The notes below the pieces were generated by a model. The model searched no databases, was not told the DNA's origin, and saw only the letters and a program-made list of their open reading frames with translations. The position numbers and the translations under genes are program-made. Of a stretch of 64,000 bases of DNA, positions 1 to 10,931 are shown one piece after another. The DNA comes from Lojkania enalia (Eukaryota; Ascomycota; Dothideomycetes; Pleosporales), in contig ML986678.1 in the NCBI GenBank assembly GCA_010094045.1, positions 62,001 to 126,000 on the forward strand, in the 5' to 3' direction. Numbering within the stretch: the stretch's first letter is position 1; the number at the start of each line of letters is the position of its first letter.

Positions 1-322
1 AGATGAAGATAGCTATTCGTACGCTCTTGAAGAGTACTTGTAGCAAGCTCTCAGCAAGTTTTGATATCTGGTCTTCGGGTAATTATCTATGGTCTATGGT
101 CGTCGTGGGGCACTTCATCGGTAAGTAGAAAACTCTTACTCTTACACGCACATGCTACATACTAATCTTTTATATAAGACTTCGAGCTTTATGGGTAATT
201 ACGCGTCGAACAATAGTAGGACTCTAATTAAGAGCTTAGGGAAAGCGCTATGTATCCGGTAGCAGCTTCACCACCTACTTATAGCCTCTAGATGAAGCCG
301 TTTAGAGTGCATTACTAGCTTC
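1..322. other. left flank, no gene seen
   Basis: No open reading frame that looks like protein was found. It lies just past the stop of the ankyrin pseudogene and may be its 3' flank. The base composition is already AT-leaning. Confidence 0.4.
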
Positions 323-1300
323 CTAATCTGGTAGTAGCTTAACGACGTTAAGATAACTGATTGTTCTGGCTCTGGTGAGTGGTGCCCAGCCATCTTTGTT
401 AGCCACTGCGACGTCTACTTTCTTCTCTAGTAGCAGCTTAACAACGTTAAGATGACCGTTCCCTGCAGCGTGCTGAGGTGGCATCCCTCCCATATTATTA
501 GCAACTACGACGTCTACCCCTTTCTCGAGCAGTAGCTTAGCAACTTCGAGATGACCGTTTTCTATAGCACTATAAAGCGGTGTCCAGCCATATTTGTCAG
601 CAACTGCGACGTCTACTCCTTTCTCTAGCAGTAGCTTAGCAACTTCGAGATGACCGTTTTGTGCAGCCCTATTAAGTGGCGTNNNNNNNNNNNNNNNNNN
701 NNNNNNNNNNNNNNNNNNNNNNNNNNNNNNNNNNNNNNNNNNNNNNNNNNNNNNNNNNNNNNNNNNNNNNNNNNNNNNNNNNNNNNNNNNNNNNNNNNNN
801 NNNNNNNNNNNNNNNNNNNNNNNNNNNNNNNNNNNNNNNNNNNNNNNNNNNNNNNNNNNNNNNNNNNNNNNNNNNNNNNNNNNNNNNNNNNNNNNNNNNN
901 NNNNNNNNNNNNNNNNNNNNNNNNNNNNNNNNNNNNNNNNNNNNNNNNNNNNNNNNNNNNNNNNNNNNNNNNNNNNNNNNNNNNNNNNNNNNNNNNNNNN
1001 NNNNNNNNCCTGCAGCGATGTGAAGTGGCATCCATCCCATATTATTAGCAGCTGCGACGTCTGCTCCTTTCTCTAGCAGTAGCTTAGCAACTTCGAGATG
1101 ACCGTTTTCTATAGCACTATAAAGCGGTGTCCAGCCATCTTTGTTAGCAACTGCGACGTCTGCTCCTTTCTCTAGCAATAGCCTAACAACTTCGAAATGA
1201 CCGTTTCCTGCAGCTGTATTAAGAAGTGTCCAGCCTGAATTGATATATTTCTTAGTTGCTGAGGCCTCGTGCGATAGAAGGAGCCTGACTACATCTATTT
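323..1300 (-). repeat. ankyrin array, 99-nt (33-residue) tandem repeats
   Basis: The same repeat landmark (caacttcgag and close variants) starts at 343, 442, 541 and 640, and again at 1088 and 1187, each 99 nt apart. Each unit encodes a canonical ankyrin repeat (G-W-T-P-L, then G-H-L-E-V-A-K-L-L-L-E-K-G). Some units are nearly identical over more than 50 bases, which points to recent duplication or gene conversion. Confidence 0.9.
683..1008. other. assembly gap (326 N) inside ankyrin repeats
   Basis: All positions are N. Repeat landmarks at 640 and 1088 are 448 nt apart, which is not a multiple of the 99-nt period. The real gap should be near 274 or 373 (or another multiple of 99 away), so the length given is an estimate. 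Confidence 0.9.
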
Positions 1301-3480
1301 GGCCTCTTCTTAAGACTAAAACGAGTGCTTCGTTATTATATTTATATTTCTCTTTATGTTCGCTTTTATTATCGTTATTATTATTATTATCAGCGGCAGT
1401 AGTAGTATTATCGGATTCCGGGTCCATTTCGAATTCCGGCGACTTGGTTGTATTAGCTCCAGCCTTGATTAGCTCGAAAAGAATCTCTCGGAGTATACTC
1501 TCTTATTCTGAAAAGATCTCTGTTATAGTAAAATAGATAGCTCTATCCAGCTTAATATTTTTCTCTATCAGTTTGGTAAGTAGCATTATATTTCTGTTTG
1601 TAATAGTATAGAAGACCAGGGCCGTCTGCGCTCTAAAGTATTTAAGGTTAGCGCCGGCTTTAATAAGCTTAAAAATGGTTTCCCCGGCCTTTTCTTATAG
1701 GGCTATAGTTAAAGCTGTATCGCCGTTACTGTTTTCAGCGTTGACGTCTACAAGACTACTTAGTAGAATTTTGGTATTTTTGTCCTCTAGGCTATTTAGA
1801 GTATCTTCCTCTCTGTGTTGATCTCGCAATTTAATTGATTAGTCTAATAGTAGTAATGCTATATCCTAATGATTCTCTCTAATTATAAGAAGTAGTAGCG
1901 TGTTACCGTCCAAGTCTCTACTATTAATCTCTATATTGTCTTTCTGCAAGCATGCTTTAAAAGTACTCTTCGAGCTAGATGCAGCTAATATATAAAGTAC
2001 CGTTGCTCTAATAAATAGCTATCTTATAGGCGTGTGGGTACTATTAGGATTAAGGACTCTCTACAGTTTTACAAGTTTTTCTAAAGTCTTGGATTGTAGC
2101 ACCTATTAAATAAGAAAGAGTAAATCCGATTAATTAATTCCTTTCTTCTCTACCTTATAAATGTGCTCGAATAGATATCGCACTATATAGGGTGCGAGTG
2201 GGAATTTTGCTAAAAGTTTACCCTATATTAGCTAAGTCCCTTCGAGTATATCTTTTAGTATAAAATATCTAAGATAGGACCTAGAAATTTGAAAATATCC
2301 GACTCCGATATACGATTAAGAGTTATACTAGCTATACTTAACTCCATTAAAAAATATATTAAGTAGGAAGTTAGTAACTAGTTAATAGATAAGTTAGGCC
2401 TTATAGTCTAAGTCTTCTCTATTAGGTTTATACTTCTCCTAGATCTCGCGGCTTTAAAATTCGACTAGACCTCTAGAAATATATCTAACATGCCTCTTAA
2501 AGTCGTCTAAGTTATAAGACTAGTTATTATAGTTCTTCAGCTTAGAGATAGTCGTATAGGTTATATTTTTATCGGTAGTAAGCGCATCTCGAAGTTCTTA
2601 TATAAATAATAGCCTTTTAGCGAATAAAATCTACTAGAATAGCTTAACTATTTAATATCTCTCGACTTTAGCAGTATCGTTTAGAATTGTAGTATATAAC
2701 TTGCTTAGAGCTTCTAGAGCTAATATAAACTCCTCTCGCAGCTTTTCTATCTAGAACCCTCGTAATATCCTACTAATTACTATGTTAGTAACTAGGACTA
2801 TCTACTAGAATCCTTCTTAAGACTTTAATAATATCTCGTTCTTAATCTACTAGCGCTCTACTTTAGGTCGAATATTCCTTAATCGTTTATAAATATACTA
2901 CTAGATATCTCTATAATTTTACTGTTCTATATAGATTGTTAGGATAGCTTTAAGGCCGAGGATAGAATAATACCTAGAAGAGAAATATATCTTAATTTAA
3001 GCTTCTTTCTCCTTAATTTTCTCTACAAGTTCTTTAAAATATATTAATAAGCCTCTTGCAGGAACTTCTCTATATTTATTAAGTACGTTGATGAAAATAA
3101 TAATAGGCTAATATTATATTACTTCTATAAGAATATTAGATAATATTTCTCAAAGTTTATTATTAACCTATAACTATCTTCCTACTATATAACTACTAAA
3201 TCGTTTCTCTCAGGTTTTAAACTTCTTAGTAAGTTGGGAGAGGTATTTTAGAAAGGCTTTAAGTATCGAATTTAATAAAGCGCGGAATATATCTAATAGA
3301 GTTTTTTATAGAGGTATTCCTTAGCTATAGATAAAGAAAGATAAAATAAGTTTACTAGGCTTCCTTTAATATATCTTTATAACAGCGAACTTTATAAGTA
3401 TAGACTTGCTAGTACTAAAATACTCTTTAATCTAGAAAAGTCCTTAGGAATTCTTTATTTAATCTTAAAACTCTTAATCT

Positions 3481-5700
3481 TTAAAAAGCTATTTATAAGT
3501 ATCTTCTATAGTATAGATTTAGTTACGTCTATAATCCTATTCTAGAAAAGATAGAGACTTAAAACATTCTATATTTAATTAGTAATTTGCTATATAATTA
3601 GATATATTATATATACCTATCTACTAAATTAAAAGCGGTACTAGCTCTATTAGATTGTTATTATATTATTATAGAATAGGATAAGATTACCTATACCTAT
3701 AATATTTAGTTAGTTTTATACTCTATTTTCTAATAATAATAGAATAGGTTTACTAAAGTTTATAGCTTTAAGCGTATTAGTAATATATTTAACTATTACC
3801 TTAGGATCTAATTATAATTATAATAAAATCGGGCTAGTATAAGATTAGAGGTATTTTTAATTATATTTTTAATAGTATCTCCTACTATCTTAAAGTCTTC
3901 CTCTATCAGCTTCCTAAATTTATTTATATTAAAGTAGGTTCGTGAAAGCAAATATTTACTTATAGTATAGGATAGGTTAAGGCAGCTAGAGCTTTTATTT
4001 ACTATAAATCTTTATAAATATAGTAAGCCTAGCGTAAACTATATAGTCTATTATAATACCTATCGTGCGATCTACCTTTCCTATAATTCTTCTTATATTA
4101 CTCAACTTAAGTTTATAGAAACAGGTAATTTTAGCCTTATTTATTTATCACCGCGTCCTACTAAATTAGTCTACTAAATCTTAGAGAAATTTATTTCCTA
4201 GCTTAAGTATCTTTAGGATATCTATTTATACTATATCCTTATTATATTCCTACTATACTGCTATAAATATCTCTATTTAGCTTATATATTCTATACCTCT
4301 AAATAGCGTACTAAAGAAGATTAACCTAGTAGTTAATATAAAAATTCTAGGAAACTTATTCTTATTATATTAGGTATCTAAGAGGGTTTTATTACATCTT
4401 AGCTACGGCTAATCTTATACTAGTCTACTTACTTACCTTTAAAATAACCAGCCCGCTGAAGTAGTATACTATAAGGATTAACGGGTAGAACTGATACTTC
4501 TAGAAAAGTTAGCAACAATAATATATTTAATACGTAATATATACACCCTTCTCTTCTATAGTAAAGTTAGTAGCAACTAATCTACTACTATTAATATATT
4601 CTATCGTATTACTTCTTCGCTAAACTAGTATAACTAGTATCTATATTATATAATGCGCCTATAAAGTGCTAAAGCTAGTAGTATATCTTCCTTAATAAGC
4701 TAGTTAACCTACTATAAGTTCTCTACCGTATTAATATTCTTATACCAGCTGTCGTCTAGGTGTGCTCTAATACCGTAAATAGCGATAATACTAATATAGC
4801 TTAATATAAATTTAGGCAATCGAGTAGATATATATACTTAAGAACTTTAGTAGTAGTTATTAGTACCTTATGGAGCACCTTTAGGCTAATATTATTATTA
4901 GTTACCGGCCAGACCTAAACTCGCGTTAGGCTTAACGTATTTTATTTTTACTCGAGTATATACTATAATTAAACTAAAATACTACATTATATAGCATATA
5001 TAAGATATAAGAAGAGAAAGAAACTTAATAAGGTATAAGATTTAGGAGTACGGATAGTAGTAGACTAAAGGGCACAGAGTAGAAATAACTACCTAGTCAG
5101 CCTGTAAATACGACTAAGCTAGACTAGTTAGGACTTAAGTAAAAGCGGGTATTCTACTTCGCTAGATATTCGCTGCTTAGAACTAGGGCTGGAAACTCTC
5201 AATAGGGCGGTTATATATACCGACTTTACTTATTTTAGGTTAACTATTAGTATAAATATACTTCCATCTTCGAAAGCACCTATAGGTTATTTCTAAGATT
5301 CAGCCTTCAGGCTTAGTACTTACTATGAACCCAGGTAATATTACTATAAGCGATCGAGACGAGAAGTTGTACTACAGTAGTATAATAGCCGCAGAATAAC
5401 GAACCTCATACTAACCCAGAGTATTTACTGTTCTATAGACTATAGCTGTTTCCTACTAAATACGCGTCTTTTTCTCCTGGATATACTCTCGAGGGAGGTA
5501 CTACTAGGATAGGAGAGATAGCAGAACTTATCGCGAGCCGAAAGGAGATAATAGAATAGTAAAATAATATTAACGTAGTTTACAAGTAAGCGTTCAGTAC
5601 AAGTAAGCGCCTACCCTAACCAACCTTAGATAAAATACTCCCTTCTACGCGCGATCAGCCTACAAAGAAAGCTAAGGTTCTCCTTACCCTCTCTATTATT
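3481..5700. other. AT-rich RIP-type tract with unresolved relics
   Basis: TpA is very frequent and CpA almost absent. In 4201-4260 there are about 15 TpA, no CpA and one TpG. Minus-strand fragments around 3850-4020 still read like a helical protein, but stops are frequent and no domain can be named. It may hold the N-terminus of the NACHT gene, a second STAND relic or transposon remains. No intact ORF is present. Confidence 0.6.
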
Positions 5701-6457
5701 AATAAAAACCAAATTTAAAGCGAACATCACGCTGCATCAACTTTCCAGTACAATTAAAGGACCCTATAATAACAACGCGTCGGGATTCCTGCGCGACACG
5801 ATTGTGAGCCTAATTAAAGGGGCTTTTACTAATACTAAAGAGGAGGTGATTATCAGATATATCTACTTTAGAAACATGCTGTTGAACAAAGGGTATTCAG
5901 CTAGGTAATTGTAGGTAGATATTAGTTTTAGACGCGCTAATTCGCGATTAGATTAAGAGCCTTAAAAGAGCGAATATGGTAGTAATAAAGCGGAGACGGT
6001 AAAAAATAAAGCTAATCTAGAGGTGAGGGTCCCTAATAAAGGCGAAGGGTGAGGAGATTATCGCTTAAAACAACGTTAAGAGGCAGTTTAGGCAAGAAAT
6101 GCGTGATTCGAGGGCTCGACTAAAGCAGCTAACCAGCTTCAACAGTGCTATAAGCGCTGTCCACAGCCTGGGCATAATTTTCATACGTGCTGAATCGATA
6201 TTACAGGTACCGAATAATATAATAGGTTATCGCTTCCTATAGCATCTACGCGCGTTGTTGATTATTATCGTGTTATAGCCGTCTGAAGTCGGTTGGGGTT
6301 GGGCTGGACGCTCGCTTGGACTGGACGCTCGCTTGTACTGGACGCTCGCTTGTAAACTACGTGACCAGAGACTGTCTCCCCACAATTCTCATTCACAATA
6401 ATTTATACGCCCTTCTCCAATTGATCCCCCCGGATAAGGCTCTACAGAAATCTAGAC
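5701..6457. other. transition from AT-rich to normal DNA, no gene
   Basis: Composition returns to normal between about 5700 and 6300. No protein-like ORF was seen apart from the possible 5' leader of the next gene. A triplicated 17-bp repeat lies at 6304-6352. Confidence 0.4.
6304..6352. repeat. three copies of a 15-bp element, 17-bp period
   Basis: The element ctggacgctcgcttg occurs exactly at 6304-6318, 6321-6335 and 6338-6352, separated by 2 bp (ga, ta). It sits about 100 bp upstream of the DUF4396 ORF. Confidence 0.85.
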
Positions 6458-7222
6458 ATGCACACAATCAATCGCGCTGTTCCCAGGACAATGCTCACCT
6501 CGGGATGGCGTCCGAGGGAAATGTGGAAATGTACACAGGGATTCGCCTTGGCTTCTCGACGCCCTTTATTATGCATAACCACTTTCCCTATTCATCAGCT
6601 CCCTTCACGTTCAAAAAAAACCATTCCCAGCTCCGTCCACCTAGGATATCCCCCGATGCAGCAAAGGGGGCAATGTAGTAAGAGCAGGGAGATCAGCTAT
6701 TTCGACGCAGGCTTCTGGATATCGAAGCTTTCCTGGAAACGAGCGTCGGTGAACACGTTCCGCTGTCTTGTTGGCTGTACAATGGGCGACTTCTCCGCGC
6801 TATGGACCCTGCAGGCATACTGTCCTACCCTAGGTGTCGGCGCAGCCATGGCGATATCAAGTAGGCTCCTTCATTTCTTAGGCTATGATATACATTCGAA
6901 AAGCACTAGTACTTAATTTACTAAAACAGTGGCCTCTGGACTAACATCCTCGATGCTCCTCGAAACCGTCCTTCTCCGGCTCGGGAAGGATCAGCTGACC
7001 TGGCGCCAAGCGGCGACAACGGCAGCTGGCATGAGCCTTGTATCTATGTTGGCGATGGAATCGGTACAGAATGTAGTGGATTACCATCTAACCGGCGGCA
7101 TGGTGAACCTCCAGGATCCGGGATTCTGGGCAGCGGCGGGGATTTCAATAACAGCTGGATTCTTTGCGGCATTGCCGTATAATTATGCGAGATTGAGGAA
7201 ATATGGAAAGGCTTGTCATTAA
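6458..7222 (+). CDS. DUF4396-family membrane protein
   Basis: Two exons, 6458-6860 and 6930-7222; intron 6861-6929 (69 bp, GTAGGC...ACAG). Splicing joins A-M-A-I-S to M-A-S-G-L, and the junction itself makes the Met codon. About 231 aa. The conserved part begins near F-W-I-S-K-L-S-W-K-R, continues through R-C-L-V-G-C-T-M-G-D-F-S-A and ends in P-Y-N-Y-A-R-L-R-K-Y-G-K-A-C-H, the typical DUF4396 end. Hydrophobic stretches indicate an integral membrane protein. DUF4396 has no proven function and the family is widespread in bacteria. The N-terminal 70 residues (basic, Ser/Pro-rich) are poorly conserved and could be a targeting segment; the start is uncertain and a later ATG (M-W-K-C) is possible. 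Confidence 0.8.
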
Positions 7223-8535
7223 GGGAGCAGTGGGATTCTTTAGCGCAGCGGAATACTTTGTGAGGATGATAGACATTAAAGGCGAGCGATAGCCTGAGAT
7301 TTTCAAGCTTCGGTGGAAACTTTGATGTTGTAAGATAGCTGTGTCATTCGAGCCTGAACTCCAACACTACTCTATTACGTTTCGCGGCCAAATCAGACGA
7401 GCCACACCAGTTCTTAACAAATATGGGCTCTTTCCCTACTAGTGAGTCAGAAAATAGTCTGCTTCATGACGTTAAACGGTTCGTTCTCTCCGACCGCGGG
7501 TAAGAATTTCCGTCGCCTCGTGTTTTGAAATATATGTCTAGATGCTATGAACTCGATCGAATATACCGGGAATTCTTGGTCTAGACATATGTTAAACTCG
7601 GTATGCCGGCTGTTCCCAACTAGTCGAGTGCGGCCATTTCTTCTCCTTTCTCATCCACTCACAATGATGTAATTGATTTATAGAGCGCGAGAGACTAGAA
7701 CTATAGTGTAAAGAGACTCGCTAGTATGCGAAAACTTTTAAGAACAATCCTCATTCCAAGTTTGACTTGATATACGGAGGTAGCAAAAAAGCTGCTGTGA
7801 TGTTATATAATACAAAATTCAGGACGCTTAAAACCCTGAAATCGAAGCCGTCTCCGTGAGAAAGGAAGTATTATTATATATCACTCAAGGATAGGCCATT
7901 CTAATACTAGCTAAGAAAAGAAAAAATACAAGCGGTTATATAATTCAGTGGCATTGTAGTTAACAAGTGAAGATCGGAAAAAGCTTTAAGGGCGATAGAG
8001 TGAGTAGCGTTAAGAATTGGGAGGAAGAATAAAGCCTAGTGAAAAGTCAGGGGGAGGAGCCTTATTTACACCTCTAGAAGCACGGGCCGCGGCGCAGGTG
8101 ACCTGACGCACTAGCAGATCATATGGTTCGACTTGTATCTAATCTTGCAAAATTGTTGATAATGCTACTAGATTCTCGTCTATCTAATGAGTGTTCCAAG
8201 TCATGGAGCAATCCTCACGAATTATGGCTAGTTTACTTAATCCATTGAATGCTCTCCTAATTCCACACTAGGATACAGCGTAAAACTGTATACTATCATA
8301 AATGAGGCGCATAATCGTTGTAGATCTCACATGTATGAGACATGCATCAATGTACCATATGATACTTAGACACAGTCTATCGTGAACGCACGTAACTCAT
8401 AACACATGTGAGGATAATCATGTCCGTCGCAGCTGCAACACGGAGGTAGAGCGATTAAGTTCAGGTGGTCGAGGGGTATCTAATCATCGACATGATGATG
8501 ATTAGCCCCGAGGATCGCAAAGTCTGCGACGATAG
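7223..8535. other. intergenic, no gene
   Basis: No protein-like ORF. There is an 11-bp inverted repeat (atatgtctaga near 7532, tctagacatat near 7579) around a loop of about 36 bp, and a single TGAGTCA (AP-1/Gcn4-type) at 7443-7449. Neither is tied to a gene. Confidence 0.4.
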
Positions 8536-9915
8536 TCAGTTACAGCAACTAGTAGCGAGCCCCTCGGCATTCATAAAGTATCTAGAGAACGTACTTTGCC
8601 TACTAGTTTCACCGGGAACCAACGGAATCTCTATGAGAGGACGATTTACTGTATCAGACAAGTCTCGAGCTGCAATGGCTTGCTCAACGCGAGCCATGCT
8701 AGCATCCATGTTAGTGGCGTTGCGGGCCATGACCTCGACATGATCAGGCGGGGCGATATTTTCTTTATTATCATCGGACTCAGATTCGGAGCTCCAGTCG
8801 CCGGAACCATCGTCACCAGGGCCGTTGTCTTCAGGGATATCACTAGCATCCTTGGACTCTTCCCCTTCGTCAACAAAGATAGTGAAGCCGTGTGTAGTAT
8901 TGTCATTCTTGCCAACACCCTTGTTAGCAATGACGCCTTTCTTCTCGTCAACATTCTCCTTCTTGATGACAGTTTCCTTCTTAATGGCAGCCTCCTTCTT
9001 GACTATATTCTTCTTCTCAATGACAACCTTATTCTCGATGACACACTGCATGTCGCTAGCACCCTCCATCTCAATAAACTCCATCATCCATTTCTCGAGC
9101 TCTGGATCACATGCCTCACGGTCTTCAAGCCCGAGTTCCACTTTAAATTCGCAGAATTCCGCAAGCATAGGCCCGGTAATCTTAGGGCGGTAGGACTCGC
9201 GGATATACGCGTCTTCTTTATCTTTCATGACCTCGTCGAGACGGGGCTTGAGTTGCTCACAAACGCGAGTCATCTTAGATGAGATCGAAGAATGATTGCG
9301 ACGAGTGCGCGGGGGGAGGTCGTTGCCATCCTTGTCTTTTAGAATCCGGTTGACGAAGTAGCCATTAAAGTCCTCGAACATGCGGATGCCCTTGGGGACC
9401 TCGATGGCAGTCTTGCGGCCCTTGGCGATGAGCATGTTGAAGTAGAGCTCACAGAAGAGCGCTTCGTCAGGGTGCCACATGGTGACATCTTTCATCTTCT
9501 GGCCAGCACGACCGTAGATTTGATTACGCCACGAGTTAATCTTGCCGATGTGGTCGGGGTTGTCCCAATCGATGCGGGAATGGACGATGTTCTTGAAGAA
9601 AAGTTCTTTCTCTTCATCCGTCCCCTCTTTCACACACAAGACTCGGAGCAGGGACTCATCCTTGTCACCCTTCTTAGCTGAGCGACGCTCCTCTTCGACC
9701 GGAATTAGTTGGTGCTTAGGCTTTCCAGTGGGCGTCTTGAAAGTAGGCTTGCTTGCCTTTCCGGAAGCGATGCCCGTTGACTTGGGGGACTTAGGACTCT
9801 CCGTGCTAGGAGAAGCCTTGACCTTTTTTGAAGGGTATTCTACCTCCTCGGAGCTAGAGTTAACACTCGAGTTGGTAGAGATGTCCGAAAGATTGTGTTT
9901 GGTAGCGGGAGTCAT
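8536..9915 (-). CDS. uncharacterised nuclear-type protein with IKKE/VKKE repeats
   Basis: Single exon, 459 aa. The N-terminus is Ser/Lys/Pro-rich with basic clusters (P-S-K-K-V-K) that would suit nuclear import. The centre (about residues 95-250) looks globular, with W-R-N-Q-I-Y-G-R-A and M-W-H-P-D-E-A-L-F-C-E-L-Y-F, a pattern like helical SANT/Myb-like folds. From about residue 300 a Lys-rich tract repeats V-K-K-E, I-K-K-E, I-K-K-E; these fit the SUMO consensus (hydrophobic-K-x-E). An acidic stretch rich in D, E and S follows, then a conserved-looking C-terminus. I do not recognise the family; similar proteins seem lineage-specific. The gene at 27645 may be a distant relative. Confidence 0.7.
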   Translation of the reverse strand: MTPATKHNLSDISTNSSVNSSSEEVEYPSKKVKASPSTESPKSPKSTGIASGKASKPTFKTPTGKPKHQLIPVEEERRSAKKGDKDESLLRVLCVKEGTDEEKELFFKNIVHSRIDWDNPDHIGKINSWRNQIYGRAGQKMKDVTMWHPDEALFCELYFNMLIAKGRKTAIEVPKGIRMFEDFNGYFVNRILKDKDGNDLPPRTRRNHSSISSKMTRVCEQLKPRLDEVMKDKEDAYIRESYRPKITGPMLAEFCEFKVELGLEDREACDPELEKWMMEFIEMEGASDMQCVIENKVVIEKKNIVKKEAAIKKETVIKKENVDEKKGVIANKGVGKNDNTTHGFTIFVDEGEESKDASDIPEDNGPGDDGSGDWSSESESDDNKENIAPPDHVEVMARNATNMDASMARVEQAIAARDLSDTVNRPLIEIPLVPGETSRQSTFSRYFMNAEGLATSCCN

Positions 9916-10931
9916 TGTTGCGGCGACGATCGTAGAAGTAGTGTTCTTGGTTGCGCTTGGAAGCGAAGTGTGCAGCGTAGCAAATTCTGTGAGTGGAGCG
10001 CACCTCTAGTTACGGCAGTGGGGACTTGAGAGATTGGGGAATGAGGAAGTAGAAGGGAAGAGCATAGGTTCCGTTTTATATGCGATGGGGTGTGGCCAAG
10101 GAGCAAGATTGTTCAACAACGTGACGGAATATTTTCTCCCACATCCGTGAAGACGGCTCAGGCGAGATCACGAAGAAATGATGAAACAGGGCACGATTTC
10201 GTGTGTAGCGGTAAAGAGTGTGCTCATCACCATCGCTCTAGCGTTGTCGGGAGAGGGGGTGACTTGCAGCTCGAATGATTCATTGTGGCGCCTGCGAAGT
10301 GAAAGTGCCCTCCCAGCGGTCGCGAAGCCAGTGAAAGAGTCACGAGCACGCGTTTGGTCCAAGTAAACAACTCACGGAGGTACGCTATCGCGTACGCGTA
10401 CTGCCGTTATCCGCTGAGATAGCAATCCCAATATGTCTTGCTACGTAGAAGAAGCCGATGTCTGAAAGACCTTCAAACAGCGCTATTCGTATTTCAACAT
10501 AGGCGCCAGCAACGCTACCTCCACAGGCTGAAAGTTCAGCACTGTCCACCAATATCTCGGGGTGAGCGTGTAGCTACCATCAGAAACACTGAGCTGGGCA
10601 TTGCATACAGGATACGTATGACTCATAGGAACCAGTGTAGGTTTTTGACGTATTGAAGATGTATTTCTTTAATGTTCCGATTTCGTGGCTTCGTGTATAC
10701 ACAAGGGTGAGAGATGTTCTAGCTAGGCCTTGTACCAGGGCCAATACGGCTAGCCAGTCCAAGCGATCATGGATGCGACCTCCAGCCCCAAAATCAAACT
10801 CAAATCAGACGATAAATTACAGCCATATCCTCTTTAGATGAAACCACCCGCACTCTCTGAGCTTCCACCCGGACTCCAGGATGACTAGACACTCATTTGG
10901 TGCGTCTTCCCTCTTTCGTCTTCCTCCCATT
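9916..10931. other. intergenic, promoter side of the 8.5-kb gene
   Basis: Upstream region of the minus-strand gene. Small overlapping ORFs in all frames look random. No further feature seen. Confidence 0.4.

Larger units (their letters stand above)
323..3480 (-). pseudogene. RIP-eroded NACHT-ankyrin (fungal NLR/STAND) gene
   Basis: Intact relatives are STAND NTPases of fungal nonself recognition and cell-death signalling. Read on the minus strand, the order is: Walker A remnant at about 3402-3416 (now S-T-S-K-S where G-x-G-K-S is expected); a stretch resembling the R-G-I-P-L-x-K-T box at about 3300-3340; Walker B remnant at about 3075-3104 (IIIFINVLNK, where IIIFIDALDE is usual); an F-S-S-R-Y-Y motif near 2974-2988; then ankyrin repeats from about 2100 to a TAG at 323-325. 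The ankyrin part stays in one frame above 1430, broken by TAG/TAA codons that would be CAG/CAA (Gln) before C-to-T change. A 756-nt stretch starting ATG at 1427 is open but is probably not the true N-terminus. The N-terminal domain could not be resolved. The N gap at 683-1008 breaks the frame. Confidence 0.8.

Noticed and set aside
672..1427. Open ankyrin ORF as an intact gene with ATG at 1427
   Set aside because: The ankyrin frame continues upstream with stops, the N gap breaks the frame, and the NACHT part is destroyed.
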